This document shows positions 10,875-20,802 of a stretch of DNA of 64,000 nt, piece after piece (within the stretch, counting starts at the first letter, position 1; each line of letters opens with the position of its first letter). The notes beneath the pieces were generated by a model. That model was not told where the DNA came from. It saw only the letters and a list, made by a program, of their open reading frames with translations, and searched no databases. Source of the DNA: Channallabes apus (lineage: Eukaryota; Chordata; Actinopteri; Siluriformes; Clariidae); contig CM060121.1 of NCBI GenBank assembly GCA_030522415.1, positions 21,560,642-21,624,641 of the forward strand, written 5' to 3'. Both the position numbers and the translations under genes were made by a program.

Positions 10875-11471
10875 TGTCACGATACGCCAGGTCACGCCCC
10901 CGCCTCAAGCCAAGCCATGATTACCTGCGACTCCGTTCCACACTCCAGCCCACTGCTTTCATTTTGCCGCCTCATTCACCGGCTCAACACACCTGTTCTT
11001 CATTTCATTTCATTACCTGGTTCTATATAACTCTTTCTAAAACCACCACCCCTCGCCAGATTATTGTGTGCCTTCATGCCCAATTTTTCAGCGTTCTTCT
11101 CTGCCTTGACATTTGGATCTCGACCCATGCTCTGTTTCACGGACCTCGCTCACGTCTCACGTTTAGGACTACTGCCTTTTCGGATTGCCGGTTATCGACT
11201 CTCGCTCACGTTTCATGACCACGATTCAGGATCACGGACTGTATTTGAAGTCTCGGCTTTGAACCACGCTCATGCTCTCGATTACTCCGCACGGATCAGG
11301 CTTGCATTCAGTGCACGCCGGCTCTTCCCTCCCGCATGCTCTGCTCTAAGCTCGCGCCACGCCTCCTTTCATTCATAAAACTATCAGCGCATAGTTCACC
11401 ACAGGATAACCGGCGCTGTTTTCCACACGCGCTCTGCGCTTGGATCCACCACGCCTGCACGGACCGTGACA
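10875..11471 (+). repeat. 3' LTR of chromovirus
   Basis: 597 bp, direct copy of 6008-6608 with five substitutions and a 4-bp deletion in the ACGCACGCTC region. Followed by the target duplication CATCA. Confidence 0.95.
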
Positions 11472-11476
11472 CATCA

Positions 11477-11746
11477 GCTATATTCCTCTCTAGTTGCTAG
11501 AGCTCTGCACATCTCCCTTGTTCTTAAAGATCGGCACCAATGCATTTCTCCTCCATTCCTCTGAGATCCTCTCACTTTCCAAGATCTTGTTAAACAGACT
11601 AGTCAAAAACTCTTCTGCCACCTCTCCTAAGCACTTCCATACATCCACAGGTATGTCATCAGGACTTTCCAATCTTCATCCTCTTTTAACGCCCTCCTCA
11701 TCTCACTCTTACTGACTTTCTGCTCCATAACAGTCACTTCTTCTAC
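11477..11746 (-). pseudogene. RTE LINE piece, start of RT domain
   Basis: Minus strand reads DDIPVDVWKCLGEVAEEFLT and EEWRRNALVPIFKNKGDVQS, the conserved start of RTE reverse transcriptase, preceded by VEEVTVMEQKVSKSEMRR. It joins in sense to 5763-6007 once the chromovirus is removed. Confidence 0.85.
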
Positions 11747-12384
11747 CCCAGTGAAAAAAAAAGCACTTTAGTGTATTACAAATATATTGAAATCCTCGAT
11801 AATACACTGCTAATATACTAACAAAAAGTTGTACCATCAGTTAATATATAAAAAGTATACTAACATCATGCTTTTACCAAATTTTGGAATTAAACTTTAA
11901 ATATACTTAAAAATAATTGTATTATAGTACACGTTCCAAAAATATATTATTGGAAAATATACTTTAAGTGAAAGGCTGGTCTAATTTCCAAAGTATACTT
12001 ATTTAAACTTGTTTTTCAATATATTTTTGGTATATATTTTTTTTAAATATGCTCGAAATAATCATTGTACAAATGTACAGAAAGTATACAGTATATTAGA
12101 ATACAAATTTTAATATACGGTAGGCTCAGTATATTATCAGTTAAATGTAAATGTACTTATTAATATGTACTTATATGTAGTGCACTACTCTCTCGTGAGC
12201 GTGCTTTTAGACTCGTTTTTGCACGCTGAATCTCTCCCTCGCGCGCGCGATCTCAAACTCGTTCCTGCGCGCTGAAAATCACTTTTGCCGTTCAAGGTAA
12301 TTTATGTGTGCACTCTCTCACTCTTCTGTCCGCTCACTGTCACAAAGCGACACACAAAATGCAGCAAGTTTGTAAACTTTGCGA

Positions 12385-12500
12385 CTATTCCAGCCAACCG
12401 GAGACTAGACGGTGCCCCACCAGCCAATCAGAGGCTGGAGGCGGGCAGATTCGGACTGTCCGTTCTTTGATTGGCTCCCCAGTCCTCCGCTTCTAGTTTG
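12385..12500. promoter_or_regulatory. CCAAT-box cluster in element A
   Basis: Within about 90 bp there are AGCCAACCGGA (12392), AGCCAATCAGA (12421) and TGATTGGCTC (12468, inverted), in a GC-rich island inside an AT-rich element. The same cluster, inverted, lies in element B near 21355-21455. This resembles NF-Y sites of a TATA-less promoter; function is inference. Confidence 0.4.
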
Positions 12501-13443
12501 AATTAACGTTATTATTTTATTTTCATCGGCATATGGTAAATTTAACGGTTTTAAATTAAGTACATACTTTAATCTATAGTATGTATTGTCTAATGTGTTG
12601 TTGTTAATGTGTTATGTACTTTGCTTGTGGTATAATGGCTCTGTAGCTCTCAGCCTGTTTTCAGTCTCTGTGTAACAGAATCAACACACCAGGTTTAAAC
12701 TAATACTGTACCTGTAGATTCTAATACTAATGTCTGTCTGTGTTCACACACCAGTTTATATTTTAGTTTGTGTGTTTGTGAGACAACCTGACTTGTTGAG
12801 CACAAATAAACTATAGTAGTGCTTTTTTGTAACCTTGTGCAAATTAAATCTGTTGAACTCATGAATAAAGTCTGCCTCATAATTACTGATGAAATGCTTT
12901 TCAAAAACATGTTATAGTGTAGAAAATGCATTTAGCATATCCTAAACACTTAATGTACTGTTAATACATTTACAATACAGTATTGTGGGCGGGGCGGCAG
13001 CTTGCGACCGTCGTGCCTTGCGGGAGGTGTTCTTTTTGTGTTCACCCTGTTTGGGACGTGTGTTGACGCTCTCAGTGCCTTCGCGCTGATCAAAGACCCT
13101 TGACATTTCCTTTCCTTTCCCAGGCACCCATCACGTGACCATGTTTTCCCACGCTGTCATCGCCCCTCCCGGACCGCCCCGCCCCGCCGGCACACCGGTT
13201 TCTCATCCAGCGCTGATTTCTTTCAGCTTATAAGGAGGCGCAGCGCGCAAGCTCGCCGCTGGATTATTGTGTGTGTTTTTGCCACTGTTTTCTCGCGTCT
13301 CAGTCCATGATTTTTTCCACGTTGCTGACCTTGTTTTGTTTCTCGTCTCTTCCCCTTGCCTCACGTTTTGGATTTGTCACTACATTCGGATTTAACGGCT
13401 CTTGACCTAACGCGCGCTCTCTCGACTACGGCTTATCTTCACG

Positions 13444-13860
13444 TTGGCAGAGGACACATCCAGATTCGTGGCGGCTTGCGACATCTGCACCCGTTGTAAG
13501 AATGACAATCGACCAACTGCTGGTCTTCTCAGACCCCTACCGGTTCCTCAACGCCCTTGGTCCCATATCGCGGTTGACTTTGTCACCGGCCTGCCCTTGT
13601 CTGATGGCAATAATTGCATCATGACCATCGTCGACCGCTTTTCTAAATCAGTGCACCTGGTGCCCCTTCCTAAGCTGCCATCTGCCAAGGAGACTGCAGA
13701 ACTACTCATTCTCCATGTATTTCGGCTCCATGGCCTCCCCACAGACATTGTGTCGGACCGGGGCCCTCAGTTCACCTCTCGGTTTTGGGGCGCATTCTGC
13801 AGGCTCGTCGGGGCTACTCCCAGCCTATCGTCAGGTTTCCACCCCCAGTCCAATGGGTAA
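13444..13860 (+). pseudogene. Chromovirus integrase core
   Basis: 138 open residues: end of the zinc domain ([10 protein letters not shown]), [50 protein letters not shown] and GFHPQSNG, then a TAA where the family has Gln. The same Gln-to-stop position is hit in the element at 6008-11471. Its ATG-less start is a fusion to LTR sequence, so there is no proper N-terminus. Confidence 0.85.
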
Positions 13861-14395
13861 ACAGAACGAATGAACCAAGCACTAGAGGTTTCCCTCCGCT
13901 GCATGACGACCCGGGACTCCACCACCTGGAGCAAGTTTCTCCCTTGAGTCGAATATGCCTACAACTCTCTGCCCTCCTCGTCGACAGGCTTGTCCCCGTT
14001 CCAGTGCTGCTTAGGCTACCAACCTCCACTCTTCCCAGTCCAAGAATTAGAGGTGGAGACTCCGTCAGCTCAACACTTCGTCCGCCGCTGCAGACAAACG
14101 TGGCTACGTGCTAGGCGAACTCTGACATGAGCCATCTCCTCTTACAAGAGACAGGCGGACCGCCACCGCACCAAGGCTCCCAGATACCGGGTGGGAGATC
14201 GAGTCATGCTCGCCACAAAGGACATTCCCTTGAAGACGCTATCACGCAAGCTCTCCCCGCGTTTCATTGGACCTTTCACTGTAACCAGGATAATCAACCC
14301 GTCCGCCGTCAGACTTCTACTCCCCTCGTCCATGCGACGGATCCACCCCATGTTCCACATGTCCCAGCTACGACGCGTCGTAAGTTGCCCAGTTG
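13861..14395 (+). pseudogene. Chromovirus integrase C-terminal remnant
   Basis: Two frames carry the decayed continuation. The frame from 14191 reads GDRVMLATKDIPLKTLSRKL and then SPRFIGPFTVTRIINPSAVR, the GPY/F block. The chromodomain is missing, replaced from about 14395 by LTR sequence. Confidence 0.75.
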
Positions 14396-14841
14396 CGCGC
14401 TCTCTCAACTACGGCTTATCTTCACGTCTCGGCACAGACGCCACGCTGACGGATTTCACGGCTCTCGACCCAACGCGCCTCTCCTCGACTTCGACTCAGC
14501 TCCACGCTCACGGCGCATCTCCCGCCCCCGCGGATTTCCCGGCGCGACACGCCCACTCTCATTCATTCAAGCACAGTCAACGCCTCGTGCCTGCACCTGC
14601 ATCTGGATTCACCTCCGCGAACTGACGAACATCGTAGCCCCCTGACAGTATGTGTACATGTGTGCTATCTCTACGTGTGTATGTGCTGCATTCTGCTACC
14701 GTTCTCCAGTTCTAGCGAATAGGTGTGTGTGTGTGCGTGTGTGTGCGCGCTGGTTAAATAAACTACTCCCAGTCATTACATTGGGTAGCCACTAAACTCA
14801 CTCGTCCTCCAAGTTCCCTGCTAGCGTCGAAAAACGCTACA
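14390..14841 (+). repeat. Distal LTR portion of the rearranged chromovirus
   Basis: Starts with the GCGCGCTCTCTC stretch that also ends the left LTR portion, runs through a GT-rich tract (14724-14750) and an AATAAA at 14757-14762, and ends at CGCTACA. The two partial LTRs together would cover one full LTR with ~33 bp overlap. Confidence 0.65.
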
Positions 14842-15058
14842 GTATTATAGATGGTTGTGTGTACTGTATGATACAATAAAGTATATTTGTATTAACCACA
14901 AAGTGTACTTTTTTAGTACTTGTAAGTGTCCAGAAGTATAACAGAAGTATATACTGCAAACTTCAAGTATACTAGTCATTAGTCTGGAGCATGTACATTT
15001 AAGTATGCTTTGGCATGCTAGGATTTAATATACTTAGCATACTTTTTTTTTACTTGGG

Positions 15059-15188
15059 TACTCCTCATTCTCTTTCATTTTCCTTATTCATCAACTCTTA
15101 AAATACTCCTTCCATCTTCCAATCACCCTCCTGGCATCTGTCAGTACATTTCCATCCTTAGCTTTAATCACTCTAACCTGCTGCACAT
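15059..15188 (-). pseudogene. RTE LINE piece between elements A and B
   Basis: Minus strand reads DVQQVRVIKAKDGNVLTD, then ARRVIGRWKEYF and ELMNKENERE, the linker before RTE reverse transcriptase. It links the piece at 22036 to that at 11477. Confidence 0.8.
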
Positions 15189-15887
15189 CCCCAGTAAAAA
15201 AAAAAAGTATGCTAAGTATATTAAATCCCAGACTAATGACTAGTATACTTGAAGTTTGCTATTTTGGAACAACTAATTTTGTACTAAGGGTATTTAAGTT
15301 GTAATTAAATTGTACAAAAGCACAATTTTAAGTGTATTAAGTATACTTTTGTGTGCTAAAGTGGAACAACTTTAAGTATACTTTAGTACACTTAAAGTAT
15401 ATTGCAGTGTGTGTACTAACGTACATACCTGACAGTAATTAATACATTTTATGTATATATTTAATGTATTATAAGTACATTACAGCTATTTTTGCTGTAT
15501 TACAAATACATGATTAATATACTACGAGTATATTCTTATTGCAGCAGTAGCATGCTGTTATACTTCTGGTCAATTACAAATACTCATAAAGTACACTCTG
15601 TGGTTAATACAAAAACACTTTATTGTATCATACAGTACATACAACCTTCTATAATACTGTATTGCAAATGTGTTACCAGTACATTAAGTGTTTAGGATAA
15701 TTTACAAAAGCTAAATGCATTTTCTACACTATAACATGTTTCTGAAACACATTACATCAGTAATTATGAGGCAGATTTTATTCATGAGTTCAACAGATTT
15801 AATTTGCACAAGGTTACGAAAAAGCACCACTATAGTTTATTTGTGTTCAACAAAAGTCAGGTTGTCTTACAAACACACAGAGTAAAA

Positions 15888-16590
15888 TTTAAACCTGGTG
15901 TGTGAACACAGACAGACATTAGTATTAGAATCTACAGGTACAGTATTAGTTTAAACCTGGCTTATGAACACAGACAGACATTAGTATTAGAATCTACAGG
16001 TACAGTATTAGTTTAAACCTGGCTTATGAACACAGACAGACATTAGTATTAGAATCTACAGGTACAGTATTAGTTTAAACCTGGTGTGTGAACACAGACA
16101 GACATTAGTATTAGAATCTACAGGTACAGTATTAGTTTAAACCTGGTGTGTGAACACAGACAGACATTAGTATTAGAATCTACAGGTACAGTATTAGTTT
16201 AAACCTGGTGTGTGAACACAGACAGACATTAGTATTAGAATCTACAGGTACAGTATTAGTTTAAACCTGGTGTGTGAACACAGACAGACATTAGTATTAG
16301 AATCTACAGGTACAGTATTAGTTTAAACCTGGTGTGTGAACACAGACAGACATTAGTATTAGAATCTACAGGTACAGTATTAGTTTAAACCTGGTGTGTG
16401 AACACAGACAGACATTAGTATTAGAATCTACAGGTACAGTATTAGTTTAAACCTGGTGTGTGAACACAGACAGACATTAGTATTAGAATCTACAGGTACA
16501 GTATTAGTTTAAACCTGGTGTATGAACACAGACAGACATTACTGTAGTATTAGAATCTACAGGTACAGTATTAGTTTAAACCTGGTGTGT
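15888..16590. repeat. 62-bp minisatellite, 11 units
   Basis: Ten units of exactly 62 bp start at 15888 and every 62 bases after it to 16507; unit 11 (16508-16574) has a 5-bp insertion; a partial unit follows. Units two and three share CTTATGAA instead of TGTGTGAA. Element A has a single unit at about 12685-12760 (inverted), so the array expanded in this copy. Confidence 0.95.
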
Positions 16591-16924
16591 TGATTCTGTT
16601 ACACAGAGACTGAAAACAGGCAGAGAGCTACAGAGCCATTATACCACAAGTATACACTGTAAAAAGTGATTTTTTGACCTTGTAAATAATGGTAACATTA
16701 TTTAAGTATGTTTTACAAACAAATACTATTTTGTCTTTTTACTTAAAAATGGCATGTTTAATTCAGTACATTACTTGCAGTTTCTTTGTCATTTATTATA
16801 CTAAAATACATATGTAAATTTAAATACAATCTCCTCAGTAATATTTACTTAGTGTTTGCCATCTAATCAAATCACACCAAAAATGAACAACTTAAAGTAA
16901 AATGTACTGGACTACGTGCACGCA

Positions 16925-17023
16925 TACTCGTGACGTACTTCCGCTTTGGCTCCGAAGTTTGAAGCGGCGCACACAGAGGAAAAGAAGAGAGATTTCACCA
17001 CGGCTAATGTGAATTTTACCACG
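16925..17023 (+). promoter_or_regulatory. Promoter-like start and first non-coding exon of cargo gene
   Basis: A sudden GC-rich patch with GTGACGTACTTCCGC (CRE-like plus ETS-like site, ~16930-16944) is followed by GAAGCGGCGCACACAGAGG and then a strong splice donor (ACG/GTAAGT, GT at 17024). No TATA box. This is what a short 5' non-coding exon of a vertebrate gene looks like; transcription is inferred, not shown. Confidence 0.45.
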
Positions 17024-17675
17024 GTAAGTTATTAATATGCTAAGTAATTATTTGAAATATGTTTGCAGAAAAGTGTAGAGTTATTAAGCTATCTGCAGTC
17101 CCAGTGGTTTGTGCCTACCCGTTAAAACTTAATCTTAGTTTTGTTAAACAGAGTTAAATCATTACTAAATGAAGCTATTAATATAGTTGACAGAGTTTGC
17201 GATTTGCACCACAATTCGTTATTAGCAAACCTATTAGCATCCGTGCAAACTTAGCTCGAGGCATTGCCCTGTCGTGTTCTAGCATTCTGTCCCAGAAAAG
17301 TTCGAGCTGCCGAAATTTAATAATCACCCTGTTTTTCGCGTCTTAATCACACAGGATTAACGTTAGTTTTTAAAATGCACTTGTACAAGGCTAATATTAC
17401 CTTGAACTTTATTTATATTGTTTACCTCTACTATTGGGTATGATAGCTATATATAGAAATCGATAAGGTGACATACTGCACACTTTTGCAATTACATAAG
17501 TCTAAATGCTTGTTTAAATAAATCTTAATTAACAATCAACCTTATATAAGTTGTAAAGCCTATATTTTATTTCATGATGTTCTTTTACTGACCAACATCC
17601 ACTTTACACGTGGTTGATATCTGCAAGCAGTTAAAAATTAATTCTGACATGTACATTTCTTACATTCTTTTACAG

Positions 17676-17706
17676 ATATTGCAGTCACTATTCAAGCTAA
17701 TGCAAG
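17676..17706 (+). other. Possible 31-bp internal exon of cargo gene
   Basis: A pyrimidine-rich TTCTTTTACAG acceptor ends at 17675 and GTAAGTTGG donor begins at 17707. A further acceptor-like TAACTGTAG lies at about 17792. Between here and the coding exon no long open frame is visible, so the main coding exon of the parental gene family seems absent. Confidence 0.35.
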
Positions 17707-19000
17707 GTAAGTTGGCAATACTTTACTACAGCACACCTCACAGATAGAAAGCAAATAAGTATGTATTCTCATGTGTATCGTTTAACTGTAGGTGCCCGAG
17801 AATGAGGTGGTTATCACTAAATGTTTCTATCTACTGTCTAATTGTGTATTAGTCTCATTATTGTAACTTAACAGCATACAACTATTACAGCATACAGATA
17901 CTGCTGAATAAACTGCATATTGGGTTTAAATATGCAGAAAATGCTAAATATACTGAAGACTAGTGGACAGTTTGTCTCAGAACAGGAACCCACTGAGGAA
18001 AATTGAAAAAGTGATACTGTACAGTATTTTAACCACTTTGCACTGATTTGTATATTTCACAGGATGTCAGCAGCAGAGACATGATTAAGGATACTTTCTC
18101 CAGTCATGTCATGAAAAGCATCGTACTGAGCAGAGCCCGGTTTCTCGAAAGCTTCTTATCTCTAAGTAGTTCTTAAGTCGTACCTTAACCTCTCTCTTAA
18201 CTTAATGGCGCATTTCCCGAAACGTTCTTACGCTAAGTATCTCTTAGCTACGTCAGACGTTTGTAAGGTTGGTCTGGACCAACCTTAACTCATACTTAGC
18301 GTAGTTTCAGCTCTAGACGCTAGTCGCCGCCACTGAGCAGCAGTCTTTATAAATCAGCGGTGTATGCAAACACATTATGGCACGTTATCAAAGTCGTATT
18401 AATGATGGAATATACTGTAGACCTGTTTAAGAATTTTATTTTATTTGATATCAGAACTAATAGAGTGACTTTTAATTAGCCTATTTCATAATGTGACTAA
18501 TGCATTAAAATTGCCAATCACAATTAATATTAAACAGGTGGCGAACAATTAGGCAGCGATACAACGTGGTGTTGTGTTAAACTGAAGACGGCGCGGTCCG
18601 TGGAGCCGTGTGAGTCATGTACATTTTTCCTTTAGACAAAACTTCAGCCCTTTTCATATTTTCCCCGTGGTCGTTATTAAAAATATATATATAATTAAAA
18701 GTTTTGCCTTCCAGGGCAACAGATTATGGAGCTTCTTGAGCTGCTCAGACCTGCGCGTGCCAGACCAACGCATCGTACTTACTGTACTTACTGTACTTAC
18801 ACTCCCCGTCCCGATGTCCAGCTGCTCGCTGCTTTTTGTTTAAAATATGTTTCATTGATCATTAGCCATTATCCATGACTTTATGAGTTTTTCTTTTGAC
18901 ACGTTTTATTTTATGAAATTTGATTTAGTTAAATGAGAAAATAACCTTGGGAGATTCAAACCCCGCATCCATTCATGTTTCTGGGTGATTGTAATGTTTA

Positions 19001-19482
19001 ATACCCCTACAGTATTCACTCATGCGGTTTGACTCGGTGTGAGATGCGGTGTGTTATACCCCTATCTCACCTGCACGGTCTCGCGCTGTGGCCGTAGGCT
19101 TGATCATGATTCACCCCGAGTTTTTGCGCTGTGATTACGTTTTCATCTTTCTGCGTGAAAAATTCAACGTTTAATTTTTTGCTGGTCCTCGCGGTAGCTT
19201 GCAGACTTTGCAGAACGTCGCGGAACGTTAAAGGAACGTGGTGGGCAATCGCGGCAGCTCACGGAGATGAGTCCGGCCACACAGGTGAGAGAGGGGTATT
19301 AGGCACCGTGATTTGCCTCGAGTGACCGGCGCCCGACGGTCCGCGAAGATCTGCCAGGTCCGCGAGCTTCCGCATGTTTATTTTTTTTGCGTGGTAAAAT
19401 GGAAACGTAATAACAGCACCAAAACTCGCGCTGAATCATAATGAACCGCACTTACGGCCCCGCGTAGGTGAGATAGGGGTAT
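19001..19482. mobile_element. ATACCCC-type MITE, outer copy
   Basis: Ends ATACCCCTA and TAGGGGTAT, flanked by TA. The related Harbinger copy at ~61170-61185 has the uninterrupted site (GAGGTTTTAAACATTAC on its plus strand), confirming insertion. Interior matches the MITE at 24124-24381 and is interrupted at 19057. Confidence 0.85.
19057..19298. mobile_element. ATACCCC-type MITE, inner copy
   Basis: A second member of the same family sits within the first: TACCCCTATCTCACCTG at the left, CAGGTGAGAGAGGGGTA at the right, flanked by TTA on both sides (19054-19056, 19299-19301). The host MITE resumes with GGCACCGTG, matching CGGACACCGTG in the copy at 24124. Confidence 0.8.
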
Positions 19483-20796
19483 TAAACCTCCACTCTGTCA
19501 TCTCATCGTATTCATTCCATAAGTGCCCTATACAACCCCAACAACTGACACTTCACATTGTTTCTGAAGCTGGTGAAGAGTGTATCAGCTGTTTGTCCAT
19601 CAACTATGATTGTAAAACCCCGTTCGTTTCACGGCCACATGTTACATGAAAATATTATATATTATATTATTATATTAATTAATATTAATTTATATATTTG
19701 TCTATTATGACATGTTATTGTTAAGTTAACACATGTCGAAATAAACGCTATTAAAAGAATTTAGTGCAATGTTTAATTTGCATAGAAAGTGCCGTCTTTC
19801 TTAACACTGTCATGCAAAAGGAGTCAAAAATCGATTCCAGAGCCACCGATGTCCGCTAATTCAGGACCTTCACTGTAGACAGCGCCGCGTAACGTCGGAC
19901 GTAAGAGGCAGCGACTTAAGAAGACTCCTAAGAGACAGTTCGAGAAATACACTTAGAAAAGTTATCACTTAACGTAAGATATATCTTAAGAGTCTTCTTA
20001 GCGCGCGAATAGTGTGCGTTATCGAGAAACCGGGCCCAGATCTGTAGAAGAAGAAGTTGCTAGTATATCTGATGTCATCATTGTCATCGAGGGAACTGAG
20101 GTGCTGCTGGGATGTAAAAATCTCACAAATGCATGTCTTTCACTCATGGGCTGCATTTACTCCCTAAACTTAAGCTATCCCCCAAAGCTGAGAAACACAT
20201 TTGAAGTGTTTCAGAAAATCTTTCTTGGGTTAGATGCTTTAAACTTTTCTCCAAAGGTTAACTCTTTGCATAGAAAGCTTCTAATGTAATCTACTAGTTG
20301 GGCACTACTTGCACTTATTTACACTACTTATGCTGTTTTACTGTTTTTTTGTGTGTTTTTTTTGCAAGAAAGGTTGTTCAGAAAACAACTACAACTTCAA
20401 CTACAGTACTGTTTAACATAACCATTCTTATGCATTTTAAGTAAAGCTATTCTGCTGGAGACTATAGATGCAGAGATTTATTATTATTTTATTTGATGTT
20501 TTTGACCCTTTAGTTTAAAGTTAGCTAATGAAAGGCAGCTACTAGTTTGACATTATTTGCACTTTTATACTTTTGTATTTGATATCTGCAACTGAGATTG
20601 TTTTAAAATGTTCATGTTATATTTAAAGTTTTTATATGTTTAAATGTTTATGCATTTTAATGCACTGTGTGGTTGTTCTAAAAAAGTTTACTGGAGTAAA
20701 ATGCACTATAGTGTACCATTTACCAGAACCATCAAACAAATGCAGTTTTACTATTTTTTTTATTTCATGCTCTCATCTGTTAAGGAATCTCATAGA

Positions 20797-20802
20797 AATA
20801 AA
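20797..20802 (+). terminator. AATAAA polyadenylation signal of cargo gene
   Basis: AATAAA about 510 bp after the stop codon of the cargo exon, followed by a T-rich stretch; consistent with a 3' UTR end within the CACTA-like element. Confidence 0.45.

Larger units (their letters stand above)
6008..11471 (+). mobile_element. Chromovirus (Ty3/gypsy, Tf1/sushi-like), nearly complete
   Basis: Two direct LTRs (6008-6608 and 10875-11471) start TGTCACG and end GTGACA, bracket gag-pol ending in a chromodomain, and are flanked by the 5-bp duplication CATCA (6003-6007 and 11472-11476). I see five substitutions and one 4-bp indel between the LTRs, so insertion was recent. Pol has three lesions: TGA at 8854, a frameshift near 9750 and TAG at 10081. 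It sits in the RT of an RTE LINE, antisense to it. Confidence 0.95.
12984..14841 (+). mobile_element. Rearranged chromovirus inside element A
   Basis: Starts TGTGGGCG and ends CGCTACA, flanked by GTAT (12980-12983 and 14842-14845). Element B has the matching empty site near 15655-15670 with one GTAT, which proves the borders. The left side is a 5' LTR portion up to 13444, then integrase, then the distal portion of an LTR from about 14390. Both LTR pieces share a ~33-bp stretch around GCGCGCTCTCTC, at the point where each is cut. Confidence 0.85.
11747..15058. mobile_element. Element A: AT-rich non-autonomous DNA element, CCCAGTGA(n) ends
   Basis: Ends are inverted: CCCAGTG plus an A-run at the left, a T-run plus ACTTGGG at the right, flanked by TAC (11744-11746 and 15059-15061; TA is the alternative reading). 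Removing it restores the RTE frame. Body is dominated by short TA-rich words such as AGTATACT, with a GC-richer middle (12190-12500). No transposase is present. An inverted second copy (element B) lies at 15189-22035. Superfamily not assigned. Confidence 0.8.
18135..20036. mobile_element. Harbinger-type element H1, holding nested MITEs
   Basis: Inverted ends GCCCGGTTTCTCGA and TCGAGAAACCGGGC, flanked by CAGA (18131-18134 and 20037-20040). Interior matches the element at 59770-63748 in inverted orientation over several stretches (18300-18560, 18830-19000, 19490-19560). No transposase frame remains. The rest is non-coding apart from nested MITEs. Confidence 0.8.
18063..20289 (+). pseudogene. 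Last coding exon of cargo gene, split by a Harbinger element
   Basis: An acceptor TATTTCACAG ends at 18062. 24 codons run to 18134, then the Harbinger element, then 82 codons from 20041 to TAA 20287-20289. If the insert and one CAGA copy are disregarded the frame is exactly continuous, 106 residues. The C-terminal part contains VIIVIEGTEVLLGC and GCIYSLNLSYPPKLRNTFEV followed by FQKIFLGLD. I recognise this as the C-terminal signature of a large family of fish uncharacterised (SAM-domain-3-like) proteins; the function of that tail is unknown to me. The insertion disables this copy. Confidence 0.6.

Noticed and set aside
10865..11218. Extension of the chromodomain frame through the LTR
   Set aside because: The frame runs past the purine tract into the LTR without a stop by chance; the same LTR frame appears at 5941-6351.
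15888..16590. Regular array that could look like CRISPR
   Set aside because: The 62-bp units are contiguous with no variable spacers and lie in a eukaryotic transposon; it is a minisatellite.
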